This document shows, piece after piece, positions 1-10,139 of a DNA stretch of 64,000 nucleotides (positions are counted from its first letter, which is position 1; each line of letters begins with the position of its first letter). The stretch is from positions 93,222,249-93,286,248 of the forward strand of contig OX352762.1 in assembly GCA_947095585.1 (NCBI GenBank), in the 5' to 3' direction. The notes under the pieces are model-generated. The model saw nothing but the letters and a program-made list of their open reading frames with translations. It was not told the origin of the DNA and searched no databases. The position numbers and the translations under genes were made by a program. This stretch comes from Nephrocerus scutellatus. Lineage: Eukaryota > Arthropoda > Insecta > Diptera > Pipunculidae.

Positions 1-95
1 AGCAGTGCACATTAAGTGCGTCTAAATGATCCGCAGGCATTCAATACGCATGTGTATAGGCATCTCCTCTTTTCCTCTCTTTAATATCCTAAAAG
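1..95 (+). mobile_element. 3' end fragment of a Jockey/CR1-type LINE
   Basis: The stretch resembles the 3' ends at about 41085-41160 and 54820-54905: a 'gtatgat' or 'aatgatc' start, an 'acgcatgtg' block, then 'atctcctcttttcc'. In the longer copy this block follows the reverse-transcriptase C-terminus (LPSSVFP-like region). Only the end of the element lies inside the window and no reading frame is preserved. Assignment is by similarity between copies in this window. Confidence 0.5.
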
Positions 96-200
96 GGTTA
101 GTGCTTTGGACTACTGAACAGGGGTTTCAAAGTTCAAATCCCAAAAAAACACAAAAAACCCGGTTCCACCTTGTACAATGTCCGTCAAACATGACAAAGC
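96..200 (+). repeat. Possible SINE fragment (tRNA-like)
   Basis: A 'ggttagtgctttggactac' stretch followed about 30 bases later by 'gttcaaatccc' resembles the anticodon arm and B box of the tRNA-derived SINE seen at 33.2, 38.0, 49.6 and 57.5 kb. The A box is poor. It follows the LINE end immediately. Weak call. Confidence 0.25.
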
Positions 201-429
201 TTTTTAATTGGCTTTTATGATATGTGCTTTAAATTGTAGGTCACCACTATCTGTATGCAAAAAAATTGTTGCGAGAAGGTAAGCTGTAGATATGTGAGGA
301 ATTGATAAATCGGTTGACTGCACAAGAGAGTATTGCACTTTTATAGGGGATTTTTGGCGGACGCATTATAACGTTTCTAATTGACAGTTCCTGATTATTT
401 TGTTTGAGCTATTTAAACGAGGGAATTAA

Positions 430-598
430 CATAAATAAGCCAACAAAAACTCAAGAGCTTTAAAATAATATAACATCGCAACAAGTCCAAAGTTGTTTAT
501 ATTCCGAGTATGACGAGTGTCGCGTGTGGCGCGTGTGATTGGTTGAAATGTTTTTTTTCGACTTCTTTGAGGTCCTTTTTAACCAACTACCACACGAC
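430..598 (+). repeat. Minisatellite MS1, left part of split array
   Basis: This is roughly one unit of a 140-150 bp tandem repeat with the landmarks 'tatattccgagtatgacg', 'gcgtgtggcgcgtgtga', 'cgacttctttgaggtcc' and 'ttaacca...cacacgac'. The right part of the array continues at 4439 after a 3.84-kb insertion; the last 8 bases (591-598) are the duplicated target. Related units are found near 16.65, 23.5, 31.5 and 60.25 kb. Confidence 0.75.
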
Positions 599-779
599 TA
601 GAGGGTATCATTTCCCGGCTATTTTTTGTTCCCGGGAATCGGGAATTTAAAATTAAATTTCCCGGGAAATCCCGGAAAAATACAAAATATTACATTAAGG
701 TGGTTTTTAAGACAACATTTAAACATGTAAAATATATACATAAGTACACAAATATTAACATCAATTAGCACAAAATTAT

Positions 780-1155
780 TTCAGATTGTTCATAATTAAT
801 TCTTTGGTTGAATTTCTAGTTTTTTCCAGAAAAAAGATTTTAAAAAAGAAAGGGAATTAAGCGAGTAATCACTCAAAGACGATCTTTTTTCGCTTCAATT
901 GAAGTAGGCTGTACTGTCATTATTGTATCTAAACGCCTAAGGAAGGTCTTTAGTAATGTTTCCAGTACTCTCATATATCTGGAATACTTTTTGAAGATTT
1001 TTTGTCTCATTCACTGTTGAACTGCTTTCAATTTTTTTATTTTTAAGTGCTGCATTTATAGCACTAGTCGAACTTTCAGTTCATTAATATTCTCTTTAGT
1101 CTTCGTTTTCAATTTCAACGCAGTCAATCTCTTTATGAAATAATCTACTGGTATT
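780..1155 (-). pseudogene. hAT transposase C-terminal (dimerisation) remnant
   Basis: On the minus strand the text reads 'FQIYESTGNITKDL', then 'TIMTVQPTSIEAK', then after a small frameshift 'SLSDYSLNSLSFLKSFF'. This is the order and spacing of the hAT family dimerisation region: a PPTSxExERxFS core, then SRLSDxxLxxLxFLK. The middle part of the core is missing through a short deletion and there are stops upstream. Upstream catalytic regions are not visible, having been replaced by LINE insertions. The family call rests on motif resemblance and agrees with the inverted ends and 8-bp target duplication around it. Confidence 0.65.
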
Positions 1156-1162
1156 CAGTTAC

Positions 1163-1487
1163 ATATACTTATGTCCAATATCCCCTTGTGGGTCCTAGGG
1201 CCTCTACTACGCCTACGCGCCATCGTATGCGGTTTCTAACAATGAGCTTCAGCTCTCTTCAACTCTTCCCCAATTGCCGTGACTCCTCCACAACTGTTCT
1301 GCGGCATGTATTTCTCGGACGACCCGTTCTTCTACCATTCTGAGATAACGGATTCCATTGCATTGCGTAGTTTGCTATGGAACTGTCGCCTTTTCAGAGT
1401 GTATGACCAATCCACTGCCAATTCCGTCGTTGGATGGTTGTGCCTATTGGTTCCTGACCTGCTCTCTGGTAAAGAGGTTCGTTCGTA
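1163..1487 (-). mobile_element. 3' end of RTE-like LINE (family A2), minus strand
   Basis: It is near-identical in layout to 24395-24720. On the minus strand both decode to degenerate pieces of the reverse-transcriptase C-terminus (tryptophan- and arginine-rich region with 'GRVEESSSLPG'-like text) ending in a tail near 'ataagt'. At 1487 the similarity to the 24.7-kb copy stops abruptly. It lies inside the hAT element and points opposite to the LINE that starts at 1843. Confidence 0.6.
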
Positions 1488-1842
1488 GTCCTACCGACTT
1501 GTTGTTCTTTAGTGAGTTGATCGCGGTAGCGATCTCGTCTTTACTGCGAGTTGAGGTGCGAATGATGACGCGATTATAGACAGTCATGTCCTTAGCCTCT
1601 CGCATCACAACTCCTATCTTATGCGTCCACGTCGCGTCACTGGAAACTCTGCCAAATCAAGTGAACGATTTCGGTACCCAATCCGATATTAGCTTGGGTC
1701 GGGGCTAAATAAGAAGGTGGACTTGCCTTGGTCGGCGGCGCTTTATGTCGACCTAGGTTGTGGTTGGCCAATCACCACTCAACTGAATTAACTGATTCTT
1801 GAAAATAATACAAGCCTCGGATACGTATCGAATTTATCAACA
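1488..1842. other. No gene; probable 5' leader of LINE A
   Basis: No convincing frame is present. The composition is GC-richer than the flanks and it leads directly into the first LINE-A codons, so it may be that element's untranslated leader. Confidence 0.35.
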
Positions 1843-2992
1843 TTGACCTTTGGCCCACGGAAAAGGACACGTTTTGGAACTTGGAACATTCGCACGCTCA
1901 TCAAGACAACAACGCTTGTTCAATTAACAAATGAATTTCGTAAATACCATCTAGAGATTCTTGGTCTTAGTGTGGTGAGATGGCCTGGAGTAGGGGAAAA
2001 ACGAACATCCACCGGCGAGTTTCTAATTTTTTCGGGTAAGCCAGCAGGAGAGCACCATGACAATGGAGTGGGATTTCTACTCTCTAAAGCCGCGAGAAGA
2101 TCGTTACACGACTGGCGAGAAATATCCGATAGAATTATTATTGCAAGATTTAAATCTGCGGTTCGACAGGTTGTGTTTGTTCAAGTTTACGCACCAACGG
2201 AGCTAGGCACCTCTGAAGAAAAAGACTCGTTTTACTTGCGTCTAAATAATTTATTAGATCAACTACAGAAGAGTGACGTCGTTATTTGGATGGGTGACCT
2301 TAACGCTAAAGGTAGGAAGCAAAAACAGTGATCGGGAACATGTCATGGGAAAACACGGCCTTGGTTCTATGAACAACAACGGCGAAAGGTTTGCTGATCT
2401 GTGTTCTGATCGCAACCTAATCATTGGAGGCACAATTTTTCCCCCCAAAAACATTCACAAAGCCACCTGGACCTCTCCTGATCACATGTACAACAACCAG
2501 ATTGATCACATCGCTATAAGCCGCAAGTGGCGATCATCTTTGCTGGACGTTAGAACCCGAAGAGCAGCCGACGTCTACCACCACCTTGTGGTTGGCAGTG
2601 TGCGGTTGAAGCTCGCGGTCCACTCATTCACACGAAGTCAAAAAACGAGAAAGCCAGCTGCAGCAGCACTGAAAGACCCAGATGTGAAACTGCAATATGT
2701 ATCCCGGGTACAACAGTCTCTCTCTGAGATACAGCCCCAAACCCTAAAGTCTAAATGGGAGAAAACAGTAAATGCGTATACGGAAGCAGCCTCATCCGTT
2801 TTAGGTTATCCCGACAAAACTAGAAAAGAATGGATATCAGATAGCACATGGAACACTATTCGTGAACGCCAATCCATCAAAACAGAGTTAAACGCGGCCT
2901 CGGGTGCCGAGCGAAGCGCATTAGCGCGGAAGTATATGGCTCTGGTTCAGCTCTGGGCCGTTCAGCTAGGAACGACAAACGAGCATGGCTAA
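1843..2992 (+). pseudogene. LINE-A endonuclease (EEP family), frameshifted
   Basis: In the target-primed insertion mechanism of LINEs this domain nicks target DNA. Seen: 'TFGTWNIRTL' at the start, 'VQVYAPT' in the middle, 'VIWMGDLNAK' near 2287, 'ATWTSPD' and 'NQIDHIAI' (the catalytic DH). This is the usual order of exonuclease-endonuclease-phosphatase motifs. The frame shifts by one near 2310-2330 right after GDLNAK, so the domain is split between two frames (1843-2331 and 2273-2992). A linker with 'DSTWNTIRERQSIK' follows. It is inactive as it stands. Confidence 0.75.
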
Positions 2993-3299
2993 GCGACATC
3001 TCAACACAAGCACAGCTAGCCGCTGATAGCAGATAATATAGCACAGTCTACCAACTCGCTCGTAAGCTCGACAACAAGAAACACCACATCAACTACCCTG
3101 TTAAGGCAATAGACGGCTCTTTGATCCTTATGGAGAAACAACAATTAACCCGCTGGACAGAACATATTAAGAATGTTTTAAATTGTTCTTCGCCAGGCAC
3201 GTCCCTACTACTTAACATCAGCGTCGCTACTCCTTCGTTGGATGAGATAAGGACAACAATTCGTTCACTGCAATCAGGGTCGAGTTAACTACGCGAGCA

Positions 3300-4330
3300 T
3301 TGCATGCGTTATATCAAGATATCTGGGAATCTGAATCCATTCCATCTTCGTTAAAGGAAGGCTTAATAGTCAAACTCCCCAAGAAAGGTGATTTGAGCAA
3401 TTGCGAAAACTGGAGAGGAATAACCCTGCTAAACACCATATACAAAGTGATCTCCTCTATAATAGCTAGGCGCTTACAGTAGGGTTAGAGCCAATCTTGA
3501 GAAATGAACAAGCAGGATTTCGCTCAAATCGTTCTTGTACTGATCAAATTAACACCCTGCGTATAATCATTGAACAGTCAGTTGAGTATCGCTCTCCTCT
3601 GTATATGGTTTTTGTAGATTTTAAACGCGCTTTTGATAGCGTAGGCCGAAACATGATGTGGCAGATTTTGTCTAGTTATGGTGTTCCGGAAAAAAACATC
3701 AACATCATTAAGGAGCTGTACCGCGACTCAACATGCCGCGTCATTCATAACGGTCATCTTGGCTCACCTTTCAACATCTACTCGGGAGTCAAGCAAGGCT
3801 GCACCCTCTCACCATTGCTTTTCACCATTGTTATCGACTGGGTGATGAAAATAGTAACCCGTACTCCATCGGGTTTGCCATGGAATGTTTTTCACCGCCT
3901 GGAAGACCTAGACTATGCCGATGATATCTGTCTTCTATCACAATTGCTAGGTGACATGGAGCGAAAGTTAAACTCACTAGAACTCCACGCTAACAAAGTG
4001 GGTTTAAAAATTAACGTCTCAAAAACAAAACTACTTCGCGTTAACGCTAGTGGAACATGTGATCTCTCGATTGACGGACATCAGATAGAGGAAGTCGATA
4101 AGTTTTGTCATTTTGGCAGCTGGATGTCAAAAAATTGTGGTGCTGACTCGGATGTGTGCGCGACACTCCTATAGTATGCTAAATAATGTCTTGAACTCAA
4201 ATCTCAAGGTTTCTTAAGCTAACGGTCTTCAGATCTAACGTTCTCTCAGTATTCTTGTATGGCTGCGAAACGTGGAAAGTCACAGAGTCAACTGCGACGC
4301 GCCTCTAAGTCTTCGTCAACAAGCTCCAAA
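3300..4330 (+). pseudogene. LINE-A reverse transcriptase, broken
   Basis: Reverse-transcriptase motifs appear in order: 'GDLSNCENWRGITLLN', 'EQAGFRSNRSCTDQI', 'FVDFKRAFDSV' (first catalytic Asp), 'GVKQGCTLSPLLF', 'LDYADDICLLS' (YADD, about 3911-3935) and 'VGLKINVSKTKLLR'. A stop at 3481 separates the fingers from the palm, and another after 'VCATLL' at 4174 breaks the thumb. The thumb continues in other frames to 'FLYGCETWKV' and 'RLQVFVNK' near 4315, where the element is cut. The palm is intact over about 220 codons. Confidence 0.8.
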
Positions 4331-4446
4331 ATATAAGCAAAAAATCCCGAAAACCCCGGGAATTTTAAATTTATTTCCCGGGAAACGGGAACTAGAAAGT
4401 AGAAAAAATTCCCGCGAATACCGGGCGGGAACCCTCTACACACGAC

Positions 4447-4985
4447 CTAGAGAGCTGAAATTTTGTGAGTGTCTAAGTCCAAGATAGCACTTTTTATATT
4501 CGGAGTTTGACGCGTGTTTCGTGTATCGCGTGTGATGGGTTGACACTTTTTTTCGAATTCTTTGAAGTCATTTTTAACCACACGACCTAGAGAGTTGAAA
4601 TTTTGTTAATATCCAAAATAGCATTTTTTATATTCCATGTATGACGCGTGCCACGTTTCGCGTGTGGCACGTGTGATGGTTTGAAATCGCGCAATTTTCT
4701 CGTTTTTGAGGTCTTTTTTAACCACCTTTCGCACGATCTAGAGGGCTGAAATTTTTATGAGCGGCTCAATGTCAGAGGCCTATTTTGATATCCCGCTTTT
4801 GACGCGTATCACGAGTCGGCGTGTGGCGCGTGTGAAGCACGGAAAAAAGAAAATTCTTTAAAATAGCTCCGACCTCACAAGAAGGTATTTATGCGATTAT
4901 TACTAAATAATAAAGGACTGTGTGGCGTGTTTCGATGTATATATAAAAGTTTGTACCCGAAAAACTACGTTTTTTACAATTACTT
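4447..4985 (+). repeat. Minisatellite MS1, right part of split array
   Basis: Three consecutive units start near 4441, 4581 and 4732 (spacing about 140-151). Each carries a 'gacctagagag.tgaaatttt' start, a 'tatgacgcgtg' segment, a 'gcgtgtggc.cgtgtgatgg' block and 'ttttaacca'. After the last unit a different tail begins ('tcgatgtatatataaaag', 'tttgtacccgaaaaactac'); it recurs near 23.68 kb and, inverted, near 60.15 kb. The tail abuts the 3' end of a minus-strand LINE-B at 4996. Central tandem repeats of about this size occur in Helentron-type elements, but I see no ends that prove this. Confidence 0.7.
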
Positions 4986-5456
4986 GTTGCGTATTCATCA
5001 TCATATTTGGCTCTACAACCGGGGTCCGGTCCTGGCCTCCCGTAAAAAGTCTTTCCACCGGTCCCGATTTCGAGCCGATGTCATCCAGTTTGGCATCCCT
5101 AAACTCTGGGTAGTAGGCTTTGTTGGCTTTAAGCAACCGTGCGCGTATTTCTGGTTCCATGCTGTTATCGGCTGCTACAGTTGACCCGAGATAGTTAATT
5201 GCAATACTTCCAATTCGCGCTCCACTATCTGAATTGAGGGACCAATGTTGGATCTTCTACTCGCAGACGTGGCCACCATGTACTTTGTTTTGCTCTCATT
5301 TATGTGCAGTCCCAGATTTCGTGCCGCCTGCTCTATCTGGATGAAAGCTTCCTGTACAGCTCTTTGGTTTCTACCAACAATGTCAATATCGTCTGCGTAA
5401 GCCAGTATCTGAATGGACTTATAGAGGATTGTTCCTCTCGCCGTTACGTCAGAGTC

Positions 5457-5993
5457 TCAGATCGCTTTCTCCAACGCCAGGTTGAAGACGACGCAGGCCA
5501 GTCCATCCCCTTGTCGGAGCCCGTTATAGATGTTGAATGGGCTTGATAGTGATCCGGATATTTTTACTTGCCTTATAGCATTCGTCATGGTCAACCTACA
5601 TAGTCGTGTCAGTTTATTTGGGATGCCGAATTCTCTCATGGCTTTATAAAGTTCTACTATGGCTATGCTATCATAGGCGGCTTTAAAGTCTATAAAAATA
5701 TGGTGAAGTGAGTTTTGAAACTCTAGACATTTTTCCTTCACCTGCCTACGGGTGTAAATCTGATCAGTTGTTGATTTGCCTGGGATGAAGCCACACTGGT
5801 ATGGACCAATGATGACTTTAGCGTATGGGGCTATCCTGTATTGAAGGATAGAGGAGAGAATCTTATACGCGGTACTCAACAACGTTATACCGCGATAATT
5901 GCTGCATTTTGTGATATCTCCCTTCTTATGTATGGGGCACAGGATGATTCTTCGCCAATCTTCTGGCATAACTTCTTCTTCCCATACTTGCAC
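5457..5993 (-). pseudogene. LINE-B reverse transcriptase, fingers and palm
   Basis: An open frame of 178 codons carries 'EVMPEDWRRIILCPIHKKG', 'NYRGITLLSTAYKI', 'QCGFIPGKSTTDQIYT', 'IFIDFKAAYDSI' (first catalytic Asp) and 'GLRQGDGLACVVFNL'. It stops just before the region that should hold YADD, which continues in another frame to about 5390 (minus-strand equivalent of 'AYADDIDIV'). This is the longest uninterrupted reverse-transcriptase piece of the family here. Catalytic domain broken, hence pseudogene. Confidence 0.75.
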
Positions 5994-5995
5994 TA

Positions 5996-6415
5996 TTATT
6001 TCATGAATTGCTTGGTGTAATGTAATGTGCTTGCTCTGCTAACTTCGACTATGCTTGGTGGCGGCAGCATAGTATGATATTCGGTCATTGGTGGAGCCTC
6101 CAATTCCTCAGTTAGCTGGCCATTAAGCAACTCATGAAAGTGCTCTTCCCATCGCTCTAAGATGCCTTTAAGATCGGCGATCAGATTACCCTCTTTGTCC
6201 TTGCAGTATGTGCAACGCGGTGTATATTGCGTCATACCGCGGACTCTTTGGTAGAACTTCCGCGCCTGGTGCGGTCCTTGCTCTCTGTACTGTTCCAGTT
6301 CACGGAAGAGGTTCTTCTCCCAGGCTGCTTTCTTTCGCCGGTGAACTGTTTTTTCATATCTTCTGAGCTCTTTATATTCATCTTCGCGTGCCCGCGTCCT
6401 ATGAGATTGTTGCAT
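5996..6415 (-). pseudogene. LINE-B linker between endonuclease and RT
   Basis: The frame carries 'HRRKKAAWEKNLFRELEQYR', 'RYTPRCTYCKDKEGNLI'-like text and 'GILERWEEHFHELLNGQL'. Matching text is found at about 15340-15490, 30080-30200 and 60480-60710, so it is a conserved part of LINE-B between the two enzymatic domains. It is truncated by a frameshift before the reverse transcriptase. Confidence 0.65.
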
Positions 6416-6797
6416 TGCTCGGTACGCAACATTCTTACGTTCAGTCGCTAGCTTACATTCGTCATCGATCGATTCGTCATAAGATGGATTCAGCAGTACT
6501 AATGACAGTATTCTTAAGGTGTGTCCATTTCTCTTCTACGCCCGACATCTCAGCCTCAGGACTTACTCTCCCTGCATTTAGGGCGAGTCCTATCGCTTGA
6601 CCGTAGTTGTTTCTGGTCTCTTCATTGCGAAGGGCAGCCGTGATGATGCAATCCGCGCTCGGAGCACCATACCAACAAGATAGTGGTCCGAGTCGACGTT
6701 GGCACCTTGGTACGTTCGTACCGTCATCAGGTTCGGGTTGTGGCGGCAGAATGATTTTTACATCATACTGAGGGCAGGCAGGGAGTTCCCGTTCGAC

Positions 6798-7055
6798 TTA
6801 TTCAAAGAATTCTTCTTTTTCATCATCTGGGGAATCCTCTGTAGGTGCGTGAACGTTTATGAGGCTTATGTTTTTAAATTTGCCCCGCACGCGAAGGGTG
6901 CATAGCCGTTCATTTACTGCATTAAAGCCGATAACGGTGGGTTTCATTGTTTTGCTGACTAGAAACCCCACCCCGAGCACATGATGTCTTGCATGACAGC
7001 TGTAGTAAATGTCATATTCTGATTTTTGTAAGACACCATTTCCTGTCCACCGCAT
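6798..7055 (-). pseudogene. LINE-B endonuclease, N-terminal half
   Basis: Minus-strand text: 'MRWTGNGVLQKSEYDIYY', 'VLGVGFLVSKTMKP', 'LINVHAPTEDSPDDEKEE'. This is the EEP endonuclease N-terminal half; the following 'CPQYDVKII' is reached in another frame near 6790. The catalytic GDMNAKIG motif and the C-terminal half are deleted here but survive in copies at 14.6 and 54.0 kb. Not functional. Confidence 0.7.
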
Positions 7056-7468
7056 CTCCTGAATTGCTGTTAAGTCAGCATTATATTTGGACAGGGTATC
7101 GGCTAGCTGCTGTGCAGCTCGAGCTCTATACAGTGAGCGTACGTTCCATGAGAAAATTCTTAAATCGTTTAGCCGTTTTCGTTGCCGTGGTCGTCGTCGT
7201 TCATCAGTGTATCCGAGGCTGATTTTGGGTTCCGTAATAATAATATTTTACAGGCGAGGTTATTGGACTCGCCCCAACCTTACTTTGAAGGGACTAGCCC
7301 GATCATTCAGCTTTTCCTGCATTGGAGGAAAATTACCAGCGGCCACCACGTGGAGGTTTGATCGCACTTCCACCAGTCAGAGATAGTTACGGCCACATGC
7401 AATTCTAGAGCATTCTGTGTTATTTCCCCTATTTCTACTGATGGCTGACCGCCTGTTGCGTATTATCT

Positions 7469-9025
7469 AAAATTATATTCCATTAATTTTGATATGCATA
7501 CACAGCGAGACTTTGCACTTGGCTTTATCTCAAAGATCAATTAATGAAAAACCTTAAAATGCGTAATACATTTTATGTAACTGGTATGTGTGGTACCATT
7601 AATACTTGCACAAAAAAAAAACTACAATTATACGAGTACATAATAATACCAATCCATTATTACTGGGACAATCACACATCATTGAAAAGCCATTTTTGGA
7701 GAGATGATAAATTTGGGCTCAATGCTGTGTGGAAAAAACATTAACCTAAAATAAATAACATTTTCAAACTTGTATATAGCTTATCTTTAACTGCAAGTGG
7801 ACTTCTACTCTTCAACATGGAATCCTCAAGGTATAAAATGAAAAACTCGCACATCATGCTGAAGACAAAGATAGACCCTGATTCGCTAAAACAACAATCG
7901 CTACTAAACACTTAAAACACCTGACATATAGCAGTGCACTGCTTATTTTGTAAATATGTCCGTGTGTGTGTGTGCATTCAAATACGTGTGGCTAGGATTA
8001 ATGTTTGTTTTGATGATAAGTATCCTGCCGACGAGGCAGTCGAAGCACCACTGTCAAAAGAATGCCAACCGAAACGTACGTAGATAATGCACCGAAAAGA
8101 GGCACACATCCAGGGAATTATTATCGTCATCACTATTATAACTGTCATTCATTTGGGTAATCCAGGTGATTCATTCGCTTGTCGCAGGCGAAGCACCAAG
8201 TATTGGTGCACCACCAAACAGACTAAAATACAAGGAAAAAGGATGAGGACGCAAAGGATACAACGAACGACCGTCAACGCAATAATGAGCTGCTTATGCT
8301 GTGACAGAAGCTATTTCCCTGAAATGATGATGCTTCATTGCTTGCCCACCACCAACCAACCGCTGTGCACAGCTCTTGGCTCTGAACCAATATCCTAGAC
8401 ACATGACGCGACGGTAGGTAGGCAGAGTGTTGCGGCATTGGATCTCGCACTAGATCGACTGTGTCGCTTGCCTTTGTGGTAGCTGCTGTATGCATACGTA
8501 CAGATGGGAAGCCCTTTGCGATTGCTATAACAATTTCTCATTACGCTCATTCGTAATGGCACCTGAAGCTTAAGCCTTTTGGCCTCTTTTGCCTGTGTTT
8601 GTTATTCTACTCTCGTTTATATTGTGTGTTGTGCAATTGTGCTTTAAGCAAAGAAAAAAATTCTCTGTGCAAACCACAAAACTGGAGCATCTAAGGATTA
8701 GTGTCGTCGGAGGTTGACGTTTTTCATTTGGATTTCCCTTCCGTAAAGGATTCCAGATCATAATGTGAATTCTGAAGGAGTGAAAAACCGCGACAGACTA
8801 TTCGTTACCGTCTTTTTGTCGGCATCGTTTATGGTTCGTATTCTTATTGAACTGTCATTCATAACAGGGCGATAACATAATTTATAAAAGTTATAATTCA
8901 TGTTCTCTCTCTCTTTCTTTCATCCGCGTCTCTCGCCATAAAGTAATAAATAAATCGAAAAGTTTTTGCAAAGAAACCTATGAGACATACTTGAGCTGAA
9001 GGAGCTTTTCAAAAACACTCACACT
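7469..9025. other. No clear gene; short simple repeats
   Basis: I see no convincing coding sequence. There is a short GT run near 7964-7975 and a CT-rich run near 8901-8918. A weak splice-acceptor candidate near 8485 on the minus strand could begin a further exon of the gene at 9026-10008, but the pyrimidine tract is poor. Confidence 0.5.
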
Positions 9026-10008
9026 TTACCTGTATGTTGTGTCATCCCAAGGACGATACCTTGTGTGGTATCTGTCAATTGTGTCACGATCGTAGTAGCT
9101 ACGACTATCATAGTTTCCGCCACGCCCATCATAGCTTCCACCCCGAACGCGATCATTATAGCGATCTGTAAATTGCTAAATTTGTATAAAAATTACAAAA
9201 AACGCATGCGCCACCTTACCGTTTCTGTAATAATCTCCAGAACGATCATTGGTGTACCTATCACTGCGTTCGTATCCATAACCGCGATCTTGACTTCCTA
9301 AGCGATCATAGAAGCGGCGATCATTGTAGCCACCGTGTCCTTCGTAGCGATCGTAGCTGCGTGGAACATAGCGACCATCGTTTCTAGAAATAAAGTATTA
9401 TTAGTGCTATTGGTGGATGCGATCAATGTGACCCGTTACTTTTACTACACACAACACATATGACAAATACGATTCACACACACATCTCCAACTTTAACTA
9501 AGAAAGGTAAGTTGATACGAACGCATACAAGTAATTATTGTTGAAAAGGAGTAATACCTTTCGTAATCGCGATCATCAACATAACGTTTACGATCTTCGT
9601 AACGATCGTACTGATCCCGTGGATAATACCAACTGCCGGAGCGGTCATCTGCCGCTGATCTGCCGCTAGAGTAGCCTCCACCATCAGTTTTGTAGTAGCC
9701 ACTGCGACTGTTCCAAGACAAGTAATCGTCCGGATATCTGCGAGTAAATATCATCGCATTCATTCAGAATGATAATCAAAAATTCTTTCAGCAGTCGTCG
9801 CTGATTACCTGTCATCGTAGCATCGCGGACATCTTAACTGTCTGCTCTTGCGATAAAGAGAGCCCAAGGCGGCAGCAGCCGATGAGTCTTTTGTGTTGAA
9901 TCCATTCGAATGAACATTCGAAAACTGTGATAGAGAGCTTCCTGGGGCTGCTGGAGAAGCGAACACCGATGACGAAGCCATTGCTGCTACCGATGCCCAG
10001 TAGTTTGT
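9026..10008 (-). CDS. Tyr/Asp/Arg/Gly-rich protein, four 3' exons
   Basis: Four exons join in phase with GT-AG sites on the minus strand: 10008-9809, 9737-9558, 9383-9220 and 9165-9030 (or ending in TAA at 9028-9026, directly at the last donor-like site). Reading through gives a Ser/Ala-rich stretch ('SSSVFASPAAPGSSLSQF'), then 'RCPRCYDDRYPDDYLSWN', then about 170 residues dominated by Tyr, Asp, Arg, Gly and Asn with 'DRY', 'YDR' and 'GGY' repeats. I do not recognise it. The composition suggests a disordered or RNA-binding type protein, which is inference. The first exon may start at an acceptor near 10009 or at the ATG at 10017-10015. Upstream exons are probably further right. Confidence 0.6.
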
Positions 10009-10139
10009 CTGTAGCATCACAAGAAGTGAAAAAATCTGTGAATGAAATTAAAATAAATTTTTTTATTGGTTTTTTTCGTCATCTTCTTCGACGTTTAAAG
10101 TATTTCTCGGGAAATTATATTTCAATTGGGCGTATGTAA

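Larger units (their letters stand above)
1843..4330 (+). mobile_element. RTE-like LINE (family A), nearly full-length, broken
   Basis: A single endonuclease-reverse transcriptase polyprotein is recognisable in pieces along the plus strand: endonuclease at 1843-2630, a linker, and reverse transcriptase at 3300-4330. The frame changes near 2330, 2992 and 3482, and stops break it at 3481 and 4174. The 3' end is lost: after 'RLQVFVNK' the sequence runs straight into the right arm of the surrounding hAT element. Proteins of this type are often labelled craniofacial development protein 2-like. The exact LINE clade is uncertain to me. Confidence 0.8.
599..4438 (-). mobile_element. hAT-type DNA transposon with nested LINEs, 8-bp target duplication
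   Basis: Seen: the element begins TAGAGGGTATC and its other end, read on the minus strand, begins TAGAGGGTTCC. Both sub-terminal regions carry several TTCCCGGGAA-type palindromes and a 'tttaaaatt' core. It is flanked by the identical octamer CACACGAC at 591-598 and 4439-4446, and the flanking DNA rejoins into one MS1 minisatellite unit. Known: hAT transposons make 8-bp target duplications and often begin YAGRG. A minus-strand remnant at about 780-1155 resembles the hAT transposase C-terminal dimerisation domain. Most of the interior (about 1163-4330) is RTE-like LINE sequence, so the element is dead. An alternative is a chance octamer match, but the rejoined minisatellite makes that unlikely. 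Confidence 0.8.
4990..7468 (-). mobile_element. LINE-B copy 1, nearly full-length, broken
   Basis: The minus-strand element runs from its 5' marker ('ggcggtcagccatcag', near 7455) to its ATC-rich 3' tail ('tgatgatgaat', 4990-5002). It encodes a broken endonuclease (6798-7055), a linker (5996-6415) and reverse transcriptase (5457-5993 and on to about 5160). Two internal deletions are visible against other copies: about 250 bp of endonuclease C-terminus near 6745, and the C-terminal arm near 5115. At least eleven fragments of the same family lie in this window. LINE clade not assigned with certainty. Confidence 0.8.

Noticed and set aside
1279..1579. Two overlapping plus-strand frames of about 70 codons
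   Set aside because: Antisense of a LINE 3' end that recurs at 24.4-24.7 kb.
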